Origin: Pyrrhoderma lamaoense
Lineage: Eukaryota; Basidiomycota; Agaricomycetes; Hymenochaetales; Hymenochaetaceae
Direction: 5' to 3'
DNA length: 64,000 nucleotides
Assembly: GCA_002794735.1 (NCBI GenBank)
Contig: NBAZ01000020.1
Location: 62,001-126,000 of the forward strand
Position numbers and translations under genes: made by a program. Position 1 is the first letter of the stretch; the number at the start of each line of letters is the position of its first letter. This document shows positions 32,659 to 43,314 of this stretch, in pieces. The notes beneath the pieces are model-generated. The model made no database searches, was not told the DNA's origin, and saw only the letters and a program-made list of their open reading frames with translations.

Positions 32659-35600
32659 ATGGAGTCGACCGAGCGATTAGTTAGGACATGGATAAGTACC
32701 GGGAGAGATGACGAGATTTCTCATCTTGCTACAGGTATATTATGCTGTTTTTGTCTGAGGTAACTTTTGCACTGACTTAGGCGTAGATATTGAGTCGGGA
32801 CAATCGACTTTGCTCAATCTGGTCAAAGCGTTGGGGGAGTATCTTACTTCAGAAGAGGATGTGATTAGAGAGAAAGGTGAGCTGGTTAAACTCCTACATG
32901 TATCTGCGATGAGTAACAGAACTGTATCGTTACTGTTTAGGTGTGAGCCTGTTGTCCCAGGTTATAGAGAAGTGTTCCCCTACAAAGATAAATAAACAAG
33001 CCAGCGAGTTTCTCCAAGATTTACTGGAAGCCATTCTCGTGGGCTGATGGCGATTAAAATTCAGCTCGTGTCCTTGTTACTTTTTATGCTGGAAAGCTAG
33101 AAGATCCTGAGACAGTAATACCCTCATTACGGGGGCTAGTTCCCCTGACCGCCCTTCCTACTTTTTCTGGGAGTGAAGCCGTTGATACCTTGAGGGCGTG
33201 AGTTATTCTTTCAAATATAAGATATTATAGCTTATTGATACGAATCATACTTTAGTTTGTTCTCCTACGTTAAAATGAAGGATTTGAATCAGTCATCTCG
33301 ATATCTTGTTTTCAAAATTCTGGATATTTTGGTAGCCCGTCATAGAGATGGTATGTTTTCATACTATCAGAAAAGTCTGAACTAACCTCGAGAAGCTCTG
33401 AAGGGGATGGGAAAGGAGTTTATTACAGGTTATACTTCACTTATTGACGGCGAGAAGGATCCTAGAAATCTTCTCCTTGCTTTTTCAATGGACCGAGTTA
33501 TCTGTATTGAATTTGACATCTCTGAACATGTTGAGGCACGTATACTCACTCTTTCTTGAATCACTACTTACATGTTGACAAACTCAAAGGATATGTTCAA
33601 TATAATATTTTGTTACTTCCCGATAACATTCAGACCACCCGCAGACGATCCATACGGAATCACAGCGGAAGAGCTTAAAGCAGCACTTCGGTAGAGGTCA
33701 AATGTCCCTTTGTCTTTCCATCTACTAAATCATTAATTAGGTCATGTCTGAATTCATCGCCCTTGTTTGGCCAACTCGCTGTCCCATTATTTATGGACAA
33801 GCTACTGGCAGGGTCGCCAGCAACCAAGGTAGGCCATTTCTCAGCTCAAATGCTTGTATCAAAGCTTCATTATAGACTAGAAGGATATCGTTGAAACAAT
33901 TGCTATCTGTCTTCCGGTTTACGGACCCGTCGTAGCTCGGAATTTTGCTAAAAAGCTTTGGAATTTCTTAAAACTAGAAGTATGCCCCTCCTCATGAGCT
34001 TATAGTATGCACTAAACAGTGGGATCATAGGTTTTCCAACCTGTGAATCCCGAAGTCGAGGCTGAGGCATTAAAGACGATTCATATCCTGGTTCGTACTA
34101 TTTATGCCTCAAAAGGAAGTACAGAAGATGCCTCGGATCAGCTAAAGGGATTAGCCAAGGAGATATGTGATGAATGCTTAGAACTAATGAAAGAACCGGA
34201 AAAAAGTCAAGCAATTCCTGCTAGTAAGGTGATAGCCTCTCTAATAGGAACTACAGGTGAACATTCCACCACAGTTTTCATATCAACGGTGATTGATCAG
34301 TCCAACAATAGCGAACGTGACAAAGCTTGCGATCAATCAAGCAATTACCCATCTTTTAGGATTATATCGCGATCCTGACGAACTTGTTCACCGGCCTCAG
34401 GTTCTTACCCTACTTTGTTTAATCATTAGTGCGATAGAATCCGAAAGGATGACCCTAGAGCAGTTCGGATTGCAAGGATTACTCCTTTCGTTCAAGGATG
34501 ATGTATTAGGTGCCTTCATCTCGGGAACTAAGAATCCAAATAGCTGTGAAGCAGCTTTGGACGGACTTAAAAAACTGACGAAGATGCAAGACGCACTCAC
34601 TGATGAGGAACTGGTGTACGTTGTGCATAATATCAACGAAGTTCTCTTGGCTGAGGAAGGGGAAATCGAAACTGCAAGGTCAGCATTGATCGTCATGTCC
34701 CTCCAAAAATAAACTCATATCAGTAACGTAGTGACGACGCTCTCGGAGTACTCATTGGCATAGCAGAACATCATTCTAAAATTGTTGAAGAAGGAACTTT
34801 ACCGCTCCTCTTCAGCTCTTTGCCCGATTACCCCGCCTCTAGAGATGCCCACAAAGAACGACTAAAAATGTGGACAACTTTGCGATGGCTAGCACGGTTA
34901 TGTGTCCCTGCACCTCTTTTTGAGACGCTTGTTGTCCGTCTAACGACTAAGTTGGAGCTTATCTTTGCTACAACTAACATCCCTGAAGATGAACAAGACT
35001 TTGAACCACGATTAGCTTACGCACATGGCATTTTAAGGACGTTGTACTCGATCCTTGAACTCAAGGTCAATGCTAACCATCCAGACGTCCCAAAATACAT
35101 TGATCGTCTTGTACCAAGGTTGTATAGTCTTTTTATCGTGCAAGCGATTCGGAAATTCCCTTACGTTTCAGTGGAGTTCTATACAAGACTTCTTGATGTG
35201 GCGGGACACATAATTACCCTTATCGTCCGGACTACTTCCCTTGAGTGAGTTTCCTCCCGTTTCTTGTGATACATAATCTAATTTAAGCTTATAATCTAAC
35301 TTGTAAAGTCGTCAGCAGAAATTCGCTACTGACTTGGAAGCACTTTACTTCGAAAATAACTTAAGCCTTATCTCACCCCTAACAAAGGAATTGCCAACAG
35401 AAACACCCTTCAACCCTTTCGAGGTAATGTCTAAATCTGATATGTCCAAATTATTCTATCTGATAGGTGTTTCAAGACGTCGAGTTCGACGGCTTTGAAA
35501 AACGCTGTTTCTTTGTTGTCCTCTGCAGTGATAGCTTTACGACCAAAAGTAAGGACCCATTACCTATCGCGAGGAATGCTACTAAAATATTATTTCTCAG

Positions 35601-36940
35601 ATCCTCTTCAAATGCTCCGATCCCAATGAATTTCTCGATAGAATACAAATATGGTTATTAGGGAGCGCAGATAATGCTCACCAACGGCAGGCAGCAATCC
35701 ATATACTGGCGTCACTGTTAAATAAAAACAGAGATTGTCTGTGATTCATTTTTTTCGACTTGGTTGTATACTAATTATTTTTTAGTATCATCTCCTTTTA
35801 TTGCGAAACAGTTGGACGTTGTTTGGAAGGATAATATTTCTAGGATGGATTTATCAGCTGACCAAAGACAAATTGCTATACAGAGTTGGCTCTGGGTAGG
35901 GATGATTTTAAATACTGATCTTAAACTCACTGACTTGATAAGTAGATTGCGAAAGCTCTAGTTTTACTCAATGATGCGACCGTTTATACCTTCGTCGACC
36001 GCTTATTTGAAATTCTTGCCGATTCATCTGTTGGCTGGGATGCTGCAAAAGTAGTTGGTAGAATTGCTAGTGGCGGAGATGATGTATTGACGAAGCCGAA
36101 CCACGCTGTCATTAAAGTATCACATTTGTCTCTTCCGAGTTTCTGCCCTATCTGTATTCACTGAACAAATCGCGCTATCCTAACAGATCCTCTATGCTCA
36201 GAAGTATTTTCGGATGGTTCTGCCTAAAATCATGGAAAATCTCACTGGAGTCATACGTATGATACTACTAATATCATGCAATAAAAACTCTTGGCTCAAG
36301 TCAATATGTCAGATTCCCCAGTACAGAAGGCTAGCCTCGTTGCATTGACTTCTTTGATTTCATCACTTCCAAAGACCATTTTTATGAGCGAAATGTCCAC
36401 TGTATATTATACTTTTATTTAGGGTGATTTCATAAGCTGATGCAAGTGTTTCTCAAGCTTATGCCAAACCTTATCCGAGGGCTCGAATTGCCAAATTGCG
36501 AGATTAGAACAAATATCATTGATACTTTGACGATAGTCGCAAGTAGCGATGGCATTCACGGGCCAACTCAAGAACATGCAACCACCCTCGTTTCGATAAT
36601 GCTTAAAAATGCCCTTCCTCAAGAGGTAACATCAGTGGTATGTACTGCAATAATATGTGACGTTCGATTTTTGACGACCTGCTGCAAATAGCCCCTGCGT
36701 ATCGCTTCTCTCAAATACCTGTCTATTCTACCGAAGGCTGTTCGTTATGATGTCTTACATCCGCATAAGAATACTGTCATACGGGGATTAGAGAAAGCAC
36801 TTGACGATCCCAAACGCGCCGTCAGAAAGGAAGCGGTGGATGCCAGAACAGCTTGGTGAGTTTTATGTGATACCACGAAAAGAGAATTGATTGTTTAATG
36901 TTAAACTGACATTGTATACAGGTTTTTGTACAAAGGTTAA
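32659..36940 (+). CDS. MMS19: MMS19/Met18, cytosolic Fe-S targeting factor
   Basis: MMS19 is the HEAT-repeat platform of the CIA targeting complex, which hands Fe-S clusters to DNA polymerases, helicases and XPD. ATG 32659 starts MESTERLVRTWISTGRDDE, followed by the family's N-terminal repeat LVKALGEYLTSEEDVIREKG. A later exon has TFYAGKLEDPETVIPSLRGL. There are at least fifteen exons, most under 300 bp. The middle (34043-34712) encodes helical pairs such as LTLLCLIISAIESERMTLEQ. An apparent frame change near 34290 is a normal 55-nt intron (34257-34311), which joins SLIGTT to ANVTKLAINQAITHLLGLYR. The C terminus is the conserved LEKALDDPKRAVRKEAVDAR then TAWFLYKG, stop 36938-36940. Together with NBP35 at 53-54 kb, two steps of the same pathway lie in the window. 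Confidence 0.9.
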
Positions 36941-37346
36941 CACATAAAGCATGGATAAAGTTTCTCACAGGTTGTAAGATAGATCCACGTTCCTAACACT
37001 AAAGTTGTAGTATATCATACTAGTCTACGTGTCTTGTACGCTGTTCTGACAAGTTTTTGCACACGTATGTGAAATATTCATTCAATATAGACGTAAGGAT
37101 ACAATTCAGGTTTATGGTTCTAGTGATTACTCGGCGCGGGTATCAAAGTACAAATTTAATGTAATGTGGGTTAAACGTGGATATGGGATGTATAAACAAG
37201 ATAATTGTCATCCGTCCAAAAATAACAATCATAGAACTCAATAATCTAGACATGTAAACAAGGAAATAGGCATCTGAGATATGTATAAAAACTGCTATTA
37301 CCCCAAGGCTAAAGAAGGAGGGGCTATGATATCAAGAAGAAAATAC
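36941..37346. other. convergent intergenic region
   Basis: About 400 bp between the stops of MMS19 (+) and the coiled-coil unknown (-). AT-rich, no gene or repeat seen. Confidence 0.5.
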
Positions 37347-38681
37347 TCATGACCGTGCCATAATAGCTTGTGTTTTAACACCAGCATCAGCTAAAGCGAG
37401 CTCAAAAGCTCTGAGATGTTCTTCGACAATTCGTCTGGCGTCTATCCGTTTCCCCCCTACCGATGAAGTCGGAGAGGCGGTAGAATTAGAAGTATCATCC
37501 ACAAGACCTGCTTCCCATTTCTCAATCCTCAGTCGACTTCGTTCCGCGCTATCCCAGTCTGACCGCCAACCACCCAATTTATTTTTAAGTGCTCTAATCT
37601 TCCTCCCAGCCTCGGCATTTGCAGCACCATTTACTTGTGCATGCTCAGAGATTGCGGTTAGTGAACTTGAAAGAGAGTTTGTTTGTGTTCGTATATAGAC
37701 AATGTGGGGAATCATCTGTTGGACGGTTGGGGGACCAACAATAGGGGGTGGAGCGATGAATGAGTCTTTCAGCGGAGAAGGAGAATCCGGCTCCTCGTTG
37801 TAGAGGTCATCTTCCTCAAGAAGATGGTCGTCAGGATTGGTCTCCCAGTCAGTAGATGATCTCCGGTCGTGGCTTCGGACATCTTCTTGGATTGCTTCCA
37901 AGGAACCACCCGCTACTCTTGATCCGCCCATAGAATCCTGCTTGTCGGATAAAATCCCGACATCCTTTAAGGCATCCAAACGTCCGAGTATCTCACTTCC
38001 ATTAACGTCCCCAGCAATCTTTCGAAATTCTCGTTCATATTCCACTAGCTGTCTCACTTGACCTTCTCTATCCCTAACTGAGTCGTTGATATGTCTGATC
38101 ATATCCGAAGCGTATTTTTCGAGTGAGGGCTGGGAAGAGGAGTGAGCAATGTCTGCATCTATACAGCGTAGTTGAGAGAGGAATCTATCGGTGGACTCTA
38201 GGTCTCTGGACAGTGTTTCCATAGGATCTTGGTAAGGCTTGGGATTTGAGTTACGTTTCGTGGGTGTTGCACTGGTCCCAAAGTGCACAGCAAGGTCATC
38301 TTCGGAGGGCCGAAAGTCGAAGGAGGATGTATGATTATCTACACCACTATTTGCATGGCTATTGAGTTCTATTGCCAGTGGGTCACCTTCATAATTGCTT
38401 GAGTGGTCTGGCTGCTCGTCGATACCTTCCGCTCCTTCGTCGAATTCGATGCCCAGTTCTTCATGCAAGAGTTTCGATCCTGCACTTGGCTCAGGCATAA
38501 GAGCTACAGCTAACTCGTGAGCCAGAGAGTGCATCCCAGAACCATTATCTCCGTCCTCGTCTAGTGCCTGACTTAAGGGTGTCGGTGACTTTCTACCTTT
38601 ATTAGTCTGGCCCGAAACCCTCCTCGCTCCTGACCTAGAATTAAGACGACCCATATTCGCGTTCGTATAAATGTCGTTCAT
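37347..38681 (-). CDS. acidic coiled-coil protein, unknown (445 residues)
   Basis: A single-exon gene from ATG 38681 (MNDIYTNANMGRLNSRSGAR); the open frame continues upstream without an ATG. The N-terminal third is disordered and Ser/Gly/Asp-rich. A helical section begins at DPMETLSRDLESTDRFLSQL and includes IRHINDSVRDREGQVRQLVE, a likely coiled coil. A second helical block (QQMIPHIVYIRTQTNSLSSS) precedes a basic Trp-containing stretch (KNKLGGWRSDWDSAERSRLR). The last 40 residues are again helical (RRIVEEHLRAFELALADAGV). The arrangement suggests a conserved fungal scaffold, but I cannot name the family. Frame is open throughout and codon use matches neighbours. Confidence 0.75.
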   Translation of the reverse strand: MNDIYTNANMGRLNSRSGARRVSGQTNKGRKSPTPLSQALDEDGDNGSGMHSLAHELAVALMPEPSAGSKLLHEELGIEFDEGAEGIDEQPDHSSNYEGDPLAIELNSHANSGVDNHTSSFDFRPSEDDLAVHFGTSATPTKRNSNPKPYQDPMETLSRDLESTDRFLSQLRCIDADIAHSSSQPSLEKYASDMIRHINDSVRDREGQVRQLVEYEREFRKIAGDVNGSEILGRLDALKDVGILSDKQDSMGGSRVAGGSLEAIQEDVRSHDRRSSTDWETNPDDHLLEEDDLYNEEPDSPSPLKDSFIAPPPIVGPPTVQQMIPHIVYIRTQTNSLSSSLTAISEHAQVNGAANAEAGRKIRALKNKLGGWRSDWDSAERSRLRIEKWEAGLVDDTSNSTASPTSSVGGKRIDARRIVEEHLRAFELALADAGVKTQAIMARS

Positions 38682-38912
38682 GTTTGAGAATGTCAATGAA
38701 GAACTCTCGTGATATGTGATTTCCTTTGTGTCTCTGCTTTAGTGTCTATTGAGAAACTTCCATTTGTTGTCGCGAACTCGCGTCTACGCGACGTGGCTAC
38801 CTCGACGGGGCACTTCGCCAAAATTAGTCATTTCATGCACATATTGATATTAAGTATATTATTTATTGGACAAGAAAACAAAGGCATATTACGATTAATG
38901 ACAAGGATACTA

Positions 38913-41900
38913 CTAACTGACAGCCCAAACGACCTCTGGTGACTTGTAATCTACACATTCACCACCTTCTGCAAGTGCACCGACAAGTGGCACGTGCGAA
39001 GTCATCAAGTGGACTATATCAGCCTTGGTTACGATGCCATCCAATCTACCAAATCGGGTGAAGAACACATAGCGGATATTCTAGTAGTGAATTAGACTGA
39101 TTAGACAAAATACTGATGAGGAGCTAGAGTGATGATCGAGTTACCATCTTTTGAAACATTTTGACAACTAATTCCTGAGGAATCTCCTTCCGCAGCTGAA
39201 TAGCCGCTTCGTCAACTAAGTCGGACAAGTCGATGCTCGATGTTTCTCCCTCTCCCTTCACAAAAACGGCCTTTTTGTTCGAGTCGTCTTCCGAAAATGA
39301 ACCTTCAGTGATGTAGATAAAGTTTATCAAGATTGGTCGATAGATAAAAGTTGATAATTGATCTAACTCACCAAAGGTGGCCTTCAAGTTTCTTCTTGTA
39401 ACATACCCAATTAGCTCTTTGTCACTTCCTACTACGGGATACCCATGAAAATTGTATTCCTTGGTAATTCGAGCTGGAGTTGCATATAAGTACAAACTTC
39501 GGTATGAAGATTCGTAAACATACTCAATTCTTGGATGGTACACCCGTGTGGTTTTATGGTAATAAGTTTGTCAAACGGAACCATGATACTTGCAGCCGTT
39601 TCACCCTTATCACGATAATCTGTGTATGGCAACCAGGGATATCGGCGTAATGCAATCCATCTGGAGTAGATACCTTCTTTCCCAAATGCATCTCCAACCC
39701 ATTTTGAAACCATAACAGAAATCATAATAGGAAGTACATGGGATAAGGCGCCAGTGAGCTTGGGGACCGCGTTAGTGGCGATACGTTATAAGAGTCTCAA
39801 CCCTCACCTCGAATAGAATGACAACAAGCGATACTTGATAATCATCAATAGAGAAAAGAAGACATATAACCTTGGTTGCTTACTGGTCATTCGTGTAACG
39901 CCCCCGAGCATAGCAGACGCTCCGATCACGGCGTAGAAACCAGTAAATATACACTGTTCTGAGGGATCTGGTGGACAAGAGGAGAAAATCCATAAGGTTG
40001 GATATGCTCTATGTAAGCCTTGGCTTGTATCGAAGAAGGTGAGTTGTGTGATCCGAGTTGAGGCAAGTTTGTACTGACACAATTAAGCCAACTGCTCGCC
40101 CAAGACAGCCTCCTATGGCGATTGTAGGCAAAAATATACCTGCTGGAATCTGCAAAACTTAGAATGATACGGAAAACACAATTTTTATGTTTTTATTACT
40201 TACCATCATTCCGAAAGAATAAGCGGTCAGCCCTATCTTTATGGTTGCGGTCAAGATCAATAGAAAGATATTTTCAACTAGAGCATTTGGACTTCTCGTA
40301 GTTAGTGATTGTCCATACTGAGTAAAAGAGTGGCATGCGCATACTTGCAGAGCCCATGGTAATCGCCTCGAGAAGCATCACATTCTTGGAAGAGATTTGC
40401 AACTAACTCAGAGCTTTGTACTCTAGAAAGCTTGTTAGATAAGCATCTGATAGGTTAATGTAATCGTACCTAAGGAATACAATCTGCAGGATGATAAATT
40501 AGAATTCTGATTTAAACCATTTTCTGCTTACAAGGTAGCTTATACAGCTGGTAATAGCAGTGGCGCCAACTACTTCTAAGATAGGATGGTCCCGGAGGTA
40601 GCTATTCTGCCGATAAACAGCTATGGCGACATTGAGTTTAATCAGAAGAGAGCCAAGGACACCCTTAAGCATAGTCAGTTTCAGTGGTTTACTAAGCACC
40701 ATACCTCAGGACTCACACCTAGTACGGCTAAGAAAAGCCATGGAAACTAGTGCATATCAACCAAGCTATCCATTTATGACAAGCACACGAAACAAACCAG
40801 TTCGAACGCTCTCCAAGTGTCACTTCCACTTGTAACTTCGAATAGTACGAGTTTTGAGGTTCCAAATGGATTTATGTACTGTAGAGAAACAGCCGCGATG
40901 GCAGAAGTGACAAAACCTCTCCATATAACATCTGAGTCATTTGCGAAGGTATCAAGCTCTTCCAACCCAAAAAGCACACCGCCCAATGGACTACCGAATG
41001 CAACACTAATTCCTGCAGCAGCTGCAGAGGCCAGCAAACGACGTTTCTGTGCTGATACGAGTAAGACACGAAAGAAAGGGAAAGGTAGATAGTTATCTTG
41101 CCTTCATTTCGAATGTACTTCTTGAATAACTTCAATATTAGAAATGCCATACAACATGAAACGTGAACAAGTGGCCCCTGATATTTAAGATTAAATATTA
41201 TTTTAATCTAGTTTCATTCACATATTGTTCACGCCTAGGGAACTTGCCTCCTTTCCTAGAGATAGACCTGAAGCTACCGCAAGTACGAGCCCAAGTGACT
41301 TAATGAGAAGTGTCCAAGGACCAAGGAATTCATCAAAGACATAACCTCCGAGAATCTGATGCACGATTGTTCAGATAGTTATATGGAGGTAGATAACATA
41401 GGCTTACGGCCTTTATTTCTGGAACTAATGTGAACAAAACATATGATAACTAATTAGTGACAACATAAAGATGAATATAGACCTATGCTTACTTCCGGTA
41501 TGGAAAGCACTAGAAAAATGGGTTATAGTAGTTCAGATACCTTTAGTTCAAGATATTGTATTGACATCTGACTTACTATGGTGCGTAGGTAAGAACAAGG
41601 AAAGCAGCTGTACACGAGAACGCTATCTAATTGATGACACTTAATGAATTAACTTATAGAGGCTGCCTTTTGCCACTTACTGCAAGAAGTATATATATGA
41701 AAGCATGTAGTAGTGATTCTAAGAAAATAGACCGGATGCCAAACCACTGACTCCATGTCAACCATTCAGTACATATATCTCCAGCTAGGCGATATCAGTA
41801 TATGAAGCATCACCCCGATTGCATACTGCTTACGATCTAGCCCACTACAGCATGCTACTTGATTATAAAAAAACCCATATGAACACCGCCCTTCTCTGAG

Positions 41901-42429
41901 GTCACTGAACCTGAAGAAAGAGTTTTCTTTCCTTTCAGTAGAAAATTTAGGACTGTAACGTACCAGTGAACCAATACATCGAGCCAAGCACCAGTCACTC
42001 CAACTCCAATACCAGTTCCGGTGACTATGAACCAAATTGTAGACAAATCTAATAGAGGAAGTAGAAACCCGCGAGGACCCTTCAAGGAACGGAGACGTTG
42101 TTGACGACTGCGTTCAATGGCCTCTTCATGCAACCAATCTGGAGACACTTCGTAATTGAAATAACCAAAAAAATCTTTTGTCAAGCATACCTATAGTGTC
42201 ACCATCCTGATATACACGCTTTTTAGCCCCAATACGCGTTGGCTTGTTCAAAAGTTCATAGTCGTCATGAAGTTCGTACTGCTCTTCTCTCAGGGTCATT
42301 TCCGAGGTTTCAGTCCATGGGTTCCCCCAGTTGTCGAAATCATCTTCTCTATGGAGTTCGAATAGGTATAAAAAAGCACAGTACTTTTCACTCAAGTCAG
42401 GCTACTTACCCCTCAGGGCTCCGGTTCAT
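38913..42429 (-). CDS. CLC-family chloride channel/transporter (Gef1-like)
   Basis: A CLC protein with cytoplasmic CBS domains, like yeast Gef1 (Cl-/H+ exchange in Golgi/endosome). It has more than 15 exons. ATG 42429 starts MNRSPEG, then [20 protein letters not shown] and the pre-helix block [20 protein letters not shown]. The selectivity region is built from small exons: [20 protein letters not shown] uses two 17-nt microexons (41493-41509, 41408-41424). [16 protein letters not shown] spans an intron with a GC donor (41178-41247). Helix N motif [14 protein letters not shown] is intact (about 40990). The Glu of GKEGP, the gating glutamate, is present. The C-terminal part carries two CBS modules ([20 protein letters not shown]; then [20 protein letters not shown]), ending SPEVVWAVS with TAG at 38913-38915. 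Confidence 0.88.
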
Positions 42430-42602
42430 GATGATGGTTTTTGTCAACAATGATAATTATAAATAAGCTCGTGATGGTCTCAATTACAGTACATGTATAT
42501 AAGGATCTAATGCTTCTCAACTAATGAACATCAGTATTGGCGATTGTGGTTACTGGGGATATGGGATGTGAAACGTCCGCTATGAAAGAAAGAGTATGCG
42601 TA

Positions 42603-43133
42603 TCATGAATTATTCTCAACCTTTCTTAAATTACGGTGTAACTCTGGTTTCACTAGGACGACACGATCCAATAACTTTTTAACAACAGCCTCCTTATTTT
42701 GTTCGTAAAGCTTGTCGATTTCAGTTAGTTCCGCGTCTGTCTTCTTATCAATGTTGGACTGGGAGGACTGTGTCGTTCCTTCTCTCTTGTGTGGCGTAAG
42801 AATATGTATGCATGAAGGTTAAGTAATTATGGACGTACTGAACGCTCAAAGTCCTTATATTCAGCCTCCTTCAATGCCTTATATTCCTCAATTTCTTTGT
42901 CCGCTTCAGATTTTGCATCTTTTAATTTCTGGATGCGATCTGATTGTTTATGATAATTAGTTTCGCGTGGCGATAACTAGTATAGAAGTATATTTACATT
43001 GACGAGCATCTTGGACCACCTTTGCGGCCTCCTTCTCTGCCTCTAGAAGAGTCTGAATACCCTGGTTCTGGGAGGAGGCCTAATTCAAAAATAAGTTTGA
43101 AATATAGAAATTATGTTCCTGTAGACATACCAT
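42603..43133 (-). CDS. VMA10: V-type proton ATPase subunit G (Vma10)
   Basis: Subunit G forms the peripheral stalk of the V-ATPase with subunit E. The initiator ATG (43133-43131) is alone in its exon, followed at once by GTATGT. The next exon starts ASSQNQGIQTLLEAEKEAAK, the family's N-terminal signature, and continues VVQDARQ. Then YRIQKLKDAKSEADKEIEEY and KALKEAEYKDFERS, and a last exon with GTTQSSQSNIDKKTDAELTE, LYEQNKEAVVKKLLDRVVLV and KPELHRNL. About 120 residues, normal for the subunit, and almost wholly helical. It ends 174 bp from the CLC start on the same strand and is divergent from PTA1 (181 bp). CLC transporters and V-ATPases act together in acid compartments, but adjacency here may be chance. 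Confidence 0.93.
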
Positions 43134-43314
43134 AATGCACTTGTGGTTAGTGTAGGAAATAAAGAAAAGCAATCATGCGTGACAACGCGCTTTACATAAC
43201 AGCTTTGACCCGCGACAAAGTGATGGTCAAGCACTTGTAGAGCGAACACAACGGCAGGAAGTTCTGGCTGAGTATATGAGCGTGTAGCTTTATTTGTTGG
43301 CGTCTACATACATT
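43134..43314. promoter_or_regulatory. 181-bp bidirectional promoter, VMA10 / PTA1
   Basis: Compact divergent promoter between two start codons. It has no clear TATA box and contains GGTCAAGCACTTG (43225-43237). Confidence 0.5.

Noticed and set aside
34043..34712. Apparent frameshift in MMS19 between two overlapping open frames near 34290
   Set aside because: A canonical 55-nt intron (34257-34311, GTGAAC to CAATAG) joins GGAACTACAG to CGAACGTG in phase and yields continuous family sequence.
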